From NCBI GenBank assembly GCA_035771175.1, contig CM069608.1, forward strand, positions 10,884,019 to 10,948,018: DNA of 64,000 nucleotides. The letters are read 5' to 3'. Numbering within the stretch: the first letter of the stretch is position 1; every line of letters begins with the position of its first letter. Under the pieces are notes generated by a model, which worked only from the letters and a program-made list of their open reading frames with translations, had not been told where the DNA came from and did not search any database. The DNA comes from Paratinospora sagittata (lineage: Eukaryota > Streptophyta > Magnoliopsida > Ranunculales > Menispermaceae). Shown here one piece after another: positions 54,723 to 64,000 of this stretch. The position numbers were made by a program, and so were the translations under genes.

Positions 54723-57412
54723 TGTAACGCCCTAGAAATCATTTCATCTAGCCCATAACCTAATTGTATGTTGCCCAAACTCTACGTGTTGCCTTGATGT
54801 GTTTGGCATTTGTTTGATGTTTGTTATGTTGTATGTATGTATTAATTTTATGATAACTTTATGTTGGGTGGGTTAAATGGACTTGGGGATCTTAGAAATG
54901 AGTCTGAAATGTGTTTTTACATACAAAACGCCTATCTAAATGCGAAAATCCAAATTTTGACAATTTGACTTGTAGGCCCAAAATTCTTTCTAGTTAAGCA
55001 ACCAACACGAAAGTTTTGGCTCATTTGCATGTTTTGTACTTGGAGAAAAGGGGAGAAGGGTGGAGAGGAGAAACAGAGAAGAAAAGCTTGGTTCTTGGTG
55101 GTTTCTTGCTCAAATCTCACCCAAAGTAAGTCTAAATCCTCATTTTCTTCCTAGAATCTCATTTTGGTTGTATAAATTTGCTAGGTTTTGACCTAGGGGT
55201 GGGTATGAACCACGAATTTGTGGTGCCCTAGACCCAGGGTTGACTGATTTTCACTTCTTTTGGCTTGTTTATGGTGAAATCAACTCTCTAAGACCTAGAT
55301 ATACACTTGAAAATCATTTCTCAAGCATTCCATCCTGTTTTTTATGGTGCTCGAAGTTAGGGTTTCGTGTGAAACTCATAGGGGAGACTTGTAGGCTACT
55401 GATTTTGGTTCCTTGGTGGATTTGGAACCCAATGACACCATTTTTTCCAATTTCTATCAAGAAATTGGTAGATCTAGTGTAAAGACCTAAATCCTAGAAC
55501 TCGAACTTAGGGATTTCGGTTGGGCTTGCATGTCAACTATGTTGCATAAGTGGCTGATCCTAGTTGATTGATGGTGGTGTTCAGTATTTTTATCCATCGA
55601 AAACCCTAGTTGTAGTGTAAAATCGGCTTAGAGCTTGATTTTGGAAATTTTGCCCAAATTGGGGCTTTTGACCTAAACCAAGTCAATTGATCAAATTGAC
55701 TTGGGAATTATCTAATTGGACCTAAATTGAGTGGAATCATGGGTTTAGAATGTTTGAACCTATGTTAATTTGGTATGACTTAGTGCAATTTAGCTCTATG
55801 CCTATTGTAGAGATTTTTTTTCAAATTGGGTCATATGCCATGTTTTGATTTGAATTGAGGAGTTGACTGGTTTAACAAATCTTGCATGGTTTTGAATGGT
55901 TTGGACTTGTGTTAGGATTGAATGACCTAGACTAAGTATTTGTCTTAATTTTTGGGAATTAGTCTTATATGTGGATTTGCATGGATGTCGAGGTTGATCA
56001 TGAGATGGAAAACTCATGATGGGGATTAAATGCACATGGATTTGTTGAATTAGAAATTGATCATGATTAGTTGTATGGATGATCATGGTAAATGATGTAT
56101 GTGCATGAATCTATGATTTTCAGGATCTTATTTTGCATTGGGATTCGTGTAGACCCCGTGTGTGGATGGCTCTGCTTGCGTGGCATTGGTTGTGAGTAGT
56201 TGTTCGTCTTGTTTATCACTTGTGTCATCTTATTTTCTTATACATGTATGTTGAAATGCATGAAAAATTATTATGGAAATGCATGTGTTTGATGTGTTTT
56301 AAATGACATGCATTGATACTTTAGAAACTTGGTGTTCCAAGCTAAGTTCCCTAGGTGTTCTTAGGAGGCTTGTGCATGTTGCCAAGCTGACTTCTCTAGA
56401 GGTAGATTTGTATGTGGAAGCTCTAGAAGGCTAGGTGTTTCAAGCTAAGTTCCCTAGGTGTTCCTAGGAGGCTTGTGCATGTTTGCCAAGCTGACTTCTC
56501 TAGAGGTGGAAATGGACATGCCCCTATTTAGGGAGGATCATGTCACTGACGAGTGAATGATTTATATGTCAGGAAATGAATGGTTTTGAAATGCATGGAA
56601 TTGAGAATGCTTATTTTTACTATGTGTTTTATGATTCACATGCTCATGAGCATTATTTCATACATGTGCATTATGACTTTTATTGATGTATAATTGATGG
56701 CACTACTGAACACTATTTACTGGGCACCGTTGGCTCACACTCTCACTCTCTTTTCAGGTTATACTGATAAAGGCAAGGGCAAGGGCATAGCCTTCCCTTA
56801 AGAGTTAACCACTGTAGAAGCTAGGGACATCCTGATGTGAGTCTAGGTTTGATGTGTGTGATGGATGTCTTTACATATGTATATGTTTTGCTTATTTTGA
56901 TACATATGTAATTAATAACACTTGTTAAACCTAGATGGTGAGGGACTTTGCGTATTATGTTTGTGTTGATGTTTATTGGCCATTGGCCTTGGATTGATGA
57001 TGATGAATGTAGGCATGTTGCCTTAGACTATTTTGGGTTTATGTTGGAGACCCTTTTTGATCATGGTTGTATGTTTTATTTGAGGACTGTTATGATCATT
57101 ATTATTGTCTTGTATGCCTTGGGATCATTCTTATTTGGTCTATGTTTACTTGGAAGATCATTCTTATTTGATTCATGTGGATGTGTGTATTTGATGATTT
57201 AGAATTGCTAAGTCTATTAGGCGATTGTTGTGGTTAAAAAAAAAAAAAAAATTTTGGGACTCTATGTGAGAGTCTGGTTGAGGCTTGTAGAGTCCCGATC
57301 ATCTCATGGGATGATTTGAGGTGGTTGTGGATGCTTACACCGGGCGACCCACCCCTGCACTACCTCGCGCCGATCCATGAAGGATGGCGGTCTGCGATGT
57401 TGGGTCGTCACA
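54723..57412 (+). repeat. Chromovirus 3' LTR, full length
   Basis: Full-length LTR of 2690 bp. Compared with the other copy it has an additional 33-bp segment near 57134-57166 that duplicates GATCATTCTTATTTG. ORFs inside (for example 55240-55482) are not recognisable proteins. Confidence 0.9.
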
Positions 57413-57417
57413 AATGA

Positions 57418-57792
57418 GGTAAGAGCAAAACTTATCAAAAGCAAATACCACTGCTAATAATTATTTTTCAGTTGTGGTATAATTCAATTGAGCATCATTC
57501 AAGGTCTTGCTAGCATAATAAATGGTGTAAAATTTCTTTTCCTTGCGTTGACCCAAAACTGCTTCAACGCAAAATCACTTGCATCACACATGAGTTGAAA
57601 AGGAAGTTCCCAATCTGGTGCCTATATAATTGGTGTTGATATAAGTCTTTGTTGTAAAATTTTATGAGCTTCATGACAAGCATCATCAAAGTCAAACACC
57701 ACATCTTTTTCTAGCAAATTGCAGATAGGCTTAGAAATTTTAGAGAGGTCCTTAATGAATCTTCTATAGAAACCCGTATGGCCAAGGAAACT
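57418..57792 (-). pseudogene. Athila RNase H start, cut by the chromovirus
   Basis: This stretch lies between the RT and the right flank of the nested element (57413-57417). The - strand carries degraded coding sequence continuing from the RT toward the RNase H domain; its other half continues at 45442. It was read mainly by position and short fragments, so domain borders are approximate. Confidence 0.6.
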
Positions 57793-58632
57793 TCAAATCC
57801 CTTTTACTGAATTTGGAAGAGGTAGCTTTTCAATTGTAGCTATTTTGGCCTGATCAACTTCAATTCCTTTAGCAGAGACTAAGTGACCTAGGACAATACC
57901 CTCTTGGACCATAAAGTGACACTTCTCCCAATTCAACACTAGATTGGTTTCCATACATCTACGAAGTATTTTGGCCAAATTTTGAAGACATGAATCAAAG
58001 GAATCACCAAAAGCCAAAAAATCATCCATGAACACTCAAATAAACTACTCCACCATATCTGAAAATATAGCCATCATACACCTCTAAAACATGGCTGAAG
58101 CATTGCACAGTCCAAAAGGCATCCTCCTAAAAGCAAGCATTCCGTATGGGCAAGTGAAAGTGGTATTTTCTTGATCTTGAGGGGCAATAGCAATTTGATT
58201 GTACCTATAGTACCCATCCAAAAAACAATAAAAGGAATGCTCCACCAATCTGTCAAGCATCTGATCAATAAATGGAAGAGGGAAGTGATTTTTTCTAGTG
58301 GCTTTATTGAGCTTCCTATAATCCATGCACACTCGCTATCCAATCACTGTTTTAGTAGGCATCAACTCATTATTTTCATTGGCTACCACTGTCATGCCTC
58401 ATTTATTTGGAACACACTGAACTGGACTAACCCATGAGCTATCAAAGATTGGGTGGATGATCTCTACGTCCAACCACTTAATAATCTCCTTCTTCACCAC
58501 TTCTTTCATTATCGGATTTAAACGACGTTGATGCTCAATAGTAGGTTTGAACTTGTGCATGCAAATAGAAGGACTAATCCCTTTTATGCCAGCTATAGAC
58601 CACCCCAAAGCTAGTTTGTACTCTCTCAACAC
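57793..58632 (-). pseudogene. Athila reverse transcriptase (broken)
   Basis: On the - strand: VVKKEIIKWLDVEIIHPI, SWVSPVQCVPNK, then after a frame break CMDYRKLNKATRKNHFPLPF, IAIAPQDQENTTFTCPYGML and FRRMPFGLCNASAMF, then FMDDFLAFGDSFDSCLQNL with the catalytic pair in FMDDF, and LGHLVSAKGIEVDQAKI. The wording is typical of Athila. RNase H begins below 57793 and is cut by the chromovirus insertion at 57417. Several frame breaks. Confidence 0.9.
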
Positions 58633-58969
58633 TCTAAGTAGCTTATTTTCTTGGTCATCATCAAGTGAAGTTGCAATAATTACAAAAAGGTAGACGCCTC
58701 ACCTAAATAAACATATCTCAAGTGATTGGGAAGTGGTTTGAGCTCCAGTGATGATGGTCCTTCAATAGATGACTTTGCTCTAGAATTCATGTGAGATGAG
58801 AATTCTAACTATTCAAACTGCTTAGATCTATAAAACTAAGGAGTGGCATCAGGCATTTCCACATATTCACGAGAGTCACACTTCTGTATAGCCAATGTAT
58901 TAATAAGTGAATCTTCAAGAGGATCTATAGTCACACACTCCTTAAAGGTTTTATCAATAATGGCATCAA

Positions 58970-59347
58970 TCACATCAACTTTGGGCATTCATTAGATTCC
59001 TTAGGAAACTTCATAGCCTTGAAAACATTGAAGGTAACTTCCTGATCTTGAACTCTCATAGTCAACTTTCCTTTTTGCACATCTATAAGAGTCCTCCCAG
59101 TAGCTAAAAATGACCTTCCTAATATAATTGGAATCTCTCTATCCTCTTTCATGTCTAGAACAATGAAATCAGCTGGGAAGATAAACTTGTCAACCTTGAC
59201 CAAGACATCTTCTATCACACCCCATGGATAAGTAAGTGACCTATCTGCAAGCTGCAAGGTGACAGTTGTGGGCTTTGCCTCCTCTAAACCTAGCTTCTGA
59301 TATATAGACAACGTCATCAAGTTAATGTTGGCCCCTATATCACGCAA
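58970..59347 (-). pseudogene. Athila aspartic protease
   Basis: The - strand reads DIGANINLMTLSIYQKLGL, where the Athila protease site is normally DLGASVNLMP, followed by TLQLADRSLTYPWGVIEDVL, PADFIVLDM and IPIILGRSFLATGRTLIDV. It is a stretch of a gag-pol polyprotein, open over 125 codons, but the flanking parts are broken. Confidence 0.88.
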
Positions 59348-59428
59348 AGCTTTCCTAAAGACATGACTGCCTGTGGTGCATGGAATAGTGAAACTCCCAG
59401 GATCCTTTAGCTTTGGTGGTAGTTTCTT

Positions 59429-60982
59429 CTAGAGGATGGCACTACACTCTTCTGTTAAAGCCTCTGTCTCAAATTCCCCTAACTTCCTCTTGTTAGATAA
59501 GATCTCCTTCACAAACTTGACATAACTCGGCATCTGCTCCAATGCATAAGCAAATGGGATATTAATATGGAGATTTTTGAACACCTCTAAAAATTTGGAA
59601 AATTGCTTATCCAAATTTTGCTTCTGTAAATGATAAGGAAAAGGTGGTGGGGGTTTGTAAGGTAGTGTATTCTTTTGAATATTCTGCTGCCCCTCTTCCT
59701 CTATTACTGGTTCTTTGCCTTTGTTCTCTGAAGTAGGCTCAACTGTGTCATTAGGCTTCTGGATCACCTCAGGTAACTCCTTACCACTCCTCAAAGTCAC
59801 AGCTTGGCATTGCTCTTTAGTATATCCTCTTGGATTAATTTCAGTGTCACTAGGCAATCTCCCTTGAGGCCTATTGTTAATGTTATTGTCTAGTTGGTCA
59901 ACTTGCATCTCTAAATTCCAAATTGAGGTAGCTTGACTTGAAAACTGAGTTCTTGTCTCAGTAAAAAATTTATTAGTATTGAGTGCTAACTACTGCATTA
60001 TTTCTTTCAGTGATAACTTCTTCTCTTGGGATTGAGCTTGAGGAGGTATACCAAATGGAAACATAAACCTTCCAGCTGAAGATTGGCCTTGGTTATTACT
60101 CCATGATAGATTAGGGTTATTCCTCCATCCCAGATTGAAGTAGGTTTGTTGATTCTGCTGCCTATTGTAATTGCTCACATACTGAACTGATTCAGTGTTA
60201 AGAGAACACTGATTACTGGAATGATTACTCCCACACAGATCACAAGATACTGGAGGGTTGTGAACAACATTAACCCCCATCGTATCAAACTTCTTAGAAA
60301 GAGTCGCAACTTGAGCCTATAATGCAGTGAGTGCATCAACTTCATATACACTAGCAACTTTCCTTGGCAAATTTCGTTCTGCGGGCCATTCATAATTATT
60401 GGAAGCCATGTCTTCAAGCAAAGTGAATGTTTCATCAATAGTTTTGTCCATAATAGCTCCACCCGCTGCAACATCAATGGTTGTCCTCAGAGGTGCCAAT
60501 AAACCATTGTAAAAAGTTTGAACTTGCAGCCACCTCGGTATCCCATGAAGAGAATCCGACCAGCTCTTCGCTCTATCTCTGAGTAAGAAGGGAAACAACC
60601 AGAGTCGAATTGCATCAGTAGATATTCTAGCTTGCTTGAATGTATCACATATCTCCAAAAATTTCTTGATATGCTCAGTAGTATCTTCAATGGGCACGCC
60701 TCCAAATGTCAGATAATTTTGAAGCATTTGAATAGTTGTCGGCTTGATTACGAAGGTATTAGCTTCAATAGCAAGTCTCAGAATACTTGATGGAATATCA
60801 TGTATTGATGGGATAGCAAAATCCCACAGAGATCGAGGTTCTGCCCTCGGTGCTGGAATAATTTGTTCCTCCATTGTATCCAAGTGAGTAGAAGCTTCTC
60901 GTTTCTCTTTACGATTCCTTTTTGATGTCCTTTCAATCTCTGGATCAAAAGGAATTAAATTTGAGCTTCCAAACTTTCGCAT
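59429..60982 (-). pseudogene. Athila gag (broken)
   Basis: From MRKFGSSNLIPFDPEIERT at 60982 the - strand runs into RSLWDFAIPSIHDIPSSI, FGGVPIEDTTEHIKKFLEIC, AIRLWLFPFLLRDRAKSW and, after a gap, TIDVAAGGAIMDKTIDETF and MASNNYEWPAER, all characteristic of Athila gag. A CDLCGSNHSSNQC zinc knuckle lies near 60210-60250. The C-terminal part (59908-59429) contains QCQAVTLRSGKEL and a proline-rich spacer. A stop and frame changes interrupt it. Confidence 0.9.
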
Positions 60983-61105
60983 ACAACGACTTCAAGTACC
61001 TCAAACAAAATAAAAATTAAAAAGTTTAGATTAAGACTAAAATTGAATCATAATAAAAATAAAAATAAAAATTAGAAACTAATCCCCCGCAACGGCACCA
61101 AAAAC

Positions 61106-62355
61106 TTGTTACTTAAAATTGCAAGTGCACAATATCGTAAACAAGTAATATAATGATGATTAAAAGTATCGTTCCCACATAGATTTATCCTAATTTTTAT
61201 TAAATATTAATATTAATTCAATTTGATCTTATCTAAAAAAATAATAAAAATAATAAATATGAAACTTAAACTCAGGTTCAAAACTAAAACACTTAAAATT
61301 AAACCACTTAATCAATAAATTACTTAAACCTATGATTACAATTTTCCCTTATATTTCACTTGAATTCATCAACTTATTTTTTTAATTAATTAATTATTTT
61401 AGAGTTGTTAATCAAGAATCTAATTTATCTACAAGTCTCTTTCGATGATCGAGTAGAAATATCTTAGTTAAATAAATTTCTATATTTAGTTAAAATATCA
61501 TATTCTCAATGATTACACATGTCACATGAGTATATGTCTATCTCATGTGAACTCAATAGCTTTCGCCCTTATGATCATGTGTTATTTTAATCAAATCAAA
61601 ATCTAAAATCCCTTCGTCAAGATCATAAAGATTCATTAAATCATCTAATTAGTGATCAAGTAATTAGAAGCAATAAGAATAGATTAAAATAAATAACTCT
61701 AAATAAATTAATTAAAATCTAATATCATCCATGAAATCCAAGATCCATATAAGTTCCAATTGAAACCCTAAAAAAGAAAAGTACTCAATAACTAATTTTA
61801 TAAACTCAAAAACAATTAGGTTCAACATCATGAAAGAAGGAGAAATTAATACAAGGAATAAAGGAAGGAAAATAATAAACTAGCATGACTTCACCAAATC
61901 TGGATCTAGCTCTTCGCGCTGTTTCAATGTTGTTCTTCCTCTTTTCCAATGCTTCAATAGCCTCTTCTAATCATGAATCAATCCCCTTCTAAACTCCCTA
62001 CTTTCTATTTATAATGTTTAAAACAAAAAGGAACCAAAAATACCCAAAAAAAAAATGCAACTACTAAAGAATCGTGTTTCTCTCTGATTTTCCCAGCGTC
62101 GCGACGCCCAACCATGACCTTTTTCATCTTTCTTTCGTCACCCAGCGCCGCGACGCCCACCCACTGGTTTGCACATTATTTTTTATTATTTTTTTCTTTA
62201 TCTTCTCTTTTGCTCCTTTTCTTTACTACTTCATTTTCACTTTGATACCTAGAAAATAACATAAAAACTAAGTATATAAACCATATAAACACCATAATCT
62301 ACTAACATATCACACTAAAAATCATCTAAACACCTACGCTAAAATCAACTTATCA
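61106..62355 (-). repeat. Athila 5' LTR
   Basis: A 1250-bp LTR containing two copies of a GC-rich GCGCCGCGACGCCCA-like motif (about 62092-62113 and 62141-62162) and the GTGGGAACGATAC block (- strand) near 61172-61186. The primer-binding site follows at about 61084-61104. Confidence 0.92.
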
Positions 62356-62360
62356 TTGTT

Positions 62361-63704
62361 TGTGATATAACCTCTCATAAGGAGATACTATATTAAAACC
62401 TGGAGTAGGCATAATATTAATCAGTAAAGCAACAACTATGAAAGCCTGTTCCTAATATAAAAGTGGTAGTTTAGCATGTGGTAGCAATGTCAAGCCAGTT
62501 TCAACTACATGACGATGTTTCCTCTCTGAGATTCCATTTTGTTGAGATTCCATTTTGCTGATGTGTATCAGGACAAGGAAACTTAGCTTTAATATCATGC
62601 TCAGCTAAGAAAGGAAGAAAAGCCTTATATTCACCTCTTATATCCATATGAATAGTTTTGATCTTAGTATTAAATTCCAACTCAACAGCTTTCTTAAATT
62701 GAACAAAGACTTGAAATGCATCAGAGTTAAGCTTAATAGGATAAAGCCATGAATATCTAGTAAAACCATCCACAAAAACAATATAATATTGAGATCTAGA
62801 TGTAGAAAGAATGGGTGAGGCCCCCAAATATCAATATGAACCACCTCAAGTGGAACAGTAATAGTGATATCATGCTTTTGAAAAGGTAATTGATGCAACT
62901 TTCTTATTTTATATGATTCACAAAACTCAATATCAGAAACAAATGAATTTGAACGCAGTTTGTGTAAAACACACCTTAAGATGGACAAAGAAGGGTGTCC
63001 AAGTCTTGCATGCCAAAGATTATAGCTTGATTCCTTGGCAACAGAACTCATACTAGTGTTATGTAATTCTTTGCTAGCTAAGACAGTAGCAGGCTGTAAA
63101 ACAGAACTATAACACTGATTATTAAGAGAGAAGGAAGAGACAGGTGATACTTGTGAAACAGCTTGAGAAAATGTTGCTGATTCAGTAAGAAGAAGGTTGT
63201 AGAGTCCCTCCTTGAGAACTCGTTGAAGCAATGCCTTCCCCGTATTCTTGTCCTTAAAAGACAACATTGATCTTAAAACTCAACAATTATGTCTTGACTA
63301 ATTTTAGAAATACTAAGTAGATTCTTCTTAATATCAGGCACATGTAAGATATTATCTAGTTTAATCTTTCTATCAAAATCTGCAGCAATAGATAATAAAG
63401 AACGACCAATATGAGAGATGTTAAGAAAATTACCATTGCCAACAAACAATTTTTCCTTTCCTTTATACTCTGAACTAATTGCAAGATTCTCAAGATTAGC
63501 AGTGACATGATTTGTTTCTGGTCTTGTTGAACACCAGAAACACCGGGAACATTCATTTCTGAGACTTATTTTGCACCTTAAGAAACTGATTGCCTTGCCA
63601 AGATTGATCGAATCTCTTGTAGCACTGTAAAGCACCATGAACTGATTTTTGACAGAGCTAACAATGGATCTTTTGGCCATTGTTCCATCTTCCTCTTCCA
63701 CCAC
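62361..63704 (-). pseudogene. Copia-2 protease and integrase N-terminal half (broken)
   Basis: The - strand gives a protease-region reading (TNHVTANLENLAISSEYKG), GNGNFLNISHIG, and NILHVPDIKKNLLSISKI. After a frameshift come NLWHARLGHPSLSILR and FPFQKH-type pre-integrase sequence, then FVDGFTRYSWLYPIKLNSDA (62501-62827). The reading ends near 62361 with SPYERLYHKQ, where the Athila element is inserted. It continues in frame at 38051. Multiple frame breaks; inactive. Confidence 0.87.
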
Positions 63705-63719
63705 CTCTACAATTTAGAT

Positions 63720-63957
63720 GGTTATGTTTCCATTCAATTTAGCTAAAATACGCTTGTGCCATCATTTTACGTGTTCGACCTAATCGAAGATCTATTTTCG
63801 TTCATTCTCGACACGATTCACTTATAGATAGATTTTGTAACATTTCGGATGTAACACATGTCACATTTGAGTCCATTTCGGTCCAATGTGTAAAATTACA
63901 AAAATGCCTCTAAGGTTAAATTTATGTAAATACCCTTGAAATTTTTCGGGTATTACA
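63720..63957 (-). mobile_element. Possible LTR fragment of another chromovirus
   Basis: The - strand begins TGTAATACCCGAAAAATTTC at about 63957, a start typical of Tekay-type LTRs (TGTAATACCC), and continues with an AAATTTAACCTTAGAGG stretch. It lies at the 5' side of Copia-2 near the window edge. The other end is not resolved, and no TSD was found. Confidence 0.4.
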
Positions 63958-64000
63958 ATTGCATAATACGAACCATAGAAGATTGAGCATAAAGCTTTTC

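Larger units (their letters stand above)
45443..57412 (+). mobile_element. Tekay-like chromovirus (Gypsy), TSD AGTGA/AATGA
   Basis: LTRs at 45443-47199 (1757 bp) and 54723-57412 (2690 bp) begin TGTAA(T/C)(T/G)CCCTAGAAAT and end GGTCGTCACA. The 5' LTR is followed by TTGGTATCAGAGCC, an initiator-tRNA-Met primer site, and AAGGTGGGTGTGA precedes the 3' LTR. Flanks AGTGA (45438-45442) and AATGA (57413-57417) differ by one transition. Interior order on the + strand: gag, protease, RT, RNase H, integrase, chromodomain-like tail. Many stops; inactive. It lies in the Athila RNase H and is itself split by a solo LTR and an inverted LTR fragment. Confidence 0.92.
38057..62355 (-). mobile_element. Athila-type Gypsy LTR retrotransposon, 24.3 kb with nested insertions, TSD TTGTT
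   Basis: LTRs at 38057-40420 (carrying a foldback insertion) and 61106-62355 (1250 bp) read TGATAAGTTGATTTTAG to TTTTAAGTAACA on the - strand. TTGTT flanks both ends (38052-38056, 62356-62360). The primer site on the - strand is TGGTGCCGTTGCGGGGGA, typical of Athila/Tat. Order: gag, protease, RT, RNase H, integrase, extra ORF, 3' LTR. Gag and RT wording fits Athila. A Tekay-like element (45443-57412) splits its RNase H. Without nested insertions the element is about 11.2 kb. It lies in the Copia-2 integrase. Confidence 0.93.

Noticed and set aside
63720..64000. Solo LTR in Copia-2 gag with a CAATT duplication
   Set aside because: CAATT occurs on both sides, but the positions do not agree with a TG...CA-bounded LTR; only the TGTAATACCC end is convincing.

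Overview
The window is nuclear DNA of a flowering plant, probably a eudicot. It holds a ten-exon nuclear gene with GT-AG introns, a plant CLE signalling peptide gene, and typical plant LTR retrotransposons of the Copia, Athila/Tat and Tekay-like types. I cannot name the species. Only two host genes look intact: a DEAD-box RNA helicase resembling Arabidopsis RH48 (4246-11888, + strand, 797 codons after splicing) and a CLE peptide precursor (29357-29680, + strand, 107 aa). Nearly everything else is transposable element, much of it nested, and many insertions can be resolved to the base by their target-site duplications (TSDs).

Layout. 1-4074: a decayed L1-type LINE on the + strand, split by an AT-rich/hAT-like block and by a solo LTR (2445-3696, TSD ATAAG); its poly(A) ends about 170 bp before the helicase start codon. 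4246-11888: helicase gene, with an 890-bp hAT-like MITE in its 3-kb sixth intron. 11889-16106: exon-like scrap, RNase H remnant, and an Athila/Tat-like solo LTR (13261-14842). 16107-27899: an old non-autonomous LTR element on the - strand, split by a very young 9-kb LTR element (16186-25249, TSD CTCCG, nearly identical LTRs). 27900-30700: CLE gene and its surroundings.

30700-64000 is a retrotransposon nest on a decayed Copia element (Copia-2, - strand). Copia-1 (30833-36381, - strand) sits in the RNase H region of Copia-2 and itself carries a 667-bp hAT-like MITE (33620-34286). A 24.3-kb Athila-type Gypsy element (38057-62355, - strand, TSD TTGTT) sits in the integrase of Copia-2. The low-coordinate LTR of the Athila element contains a 1.1-kb foldback element with tRNA-like promoter boxes (38137-39235, TSD GATTT). 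Its RNase H region contains a Tekay-like chromovirus (45443-57412, + strand), which in turn contains a solo LTR in its protease (48815-50267, TSD TCTTT) and an inverted LTR fragment in its reverse transcriptase (about 50790-51826).

The two host genes have no visible functional link. I found no tRNA, rRNA, CRISPR array or bacterial-type feature. The least ordinary objects are the foldback element, the young internally non-coding LTR element that must have been mobilised in trans, the old element with an ORF antisense to its own polarity, and the CLE peptide with Gly at position 5 of the mature motif.
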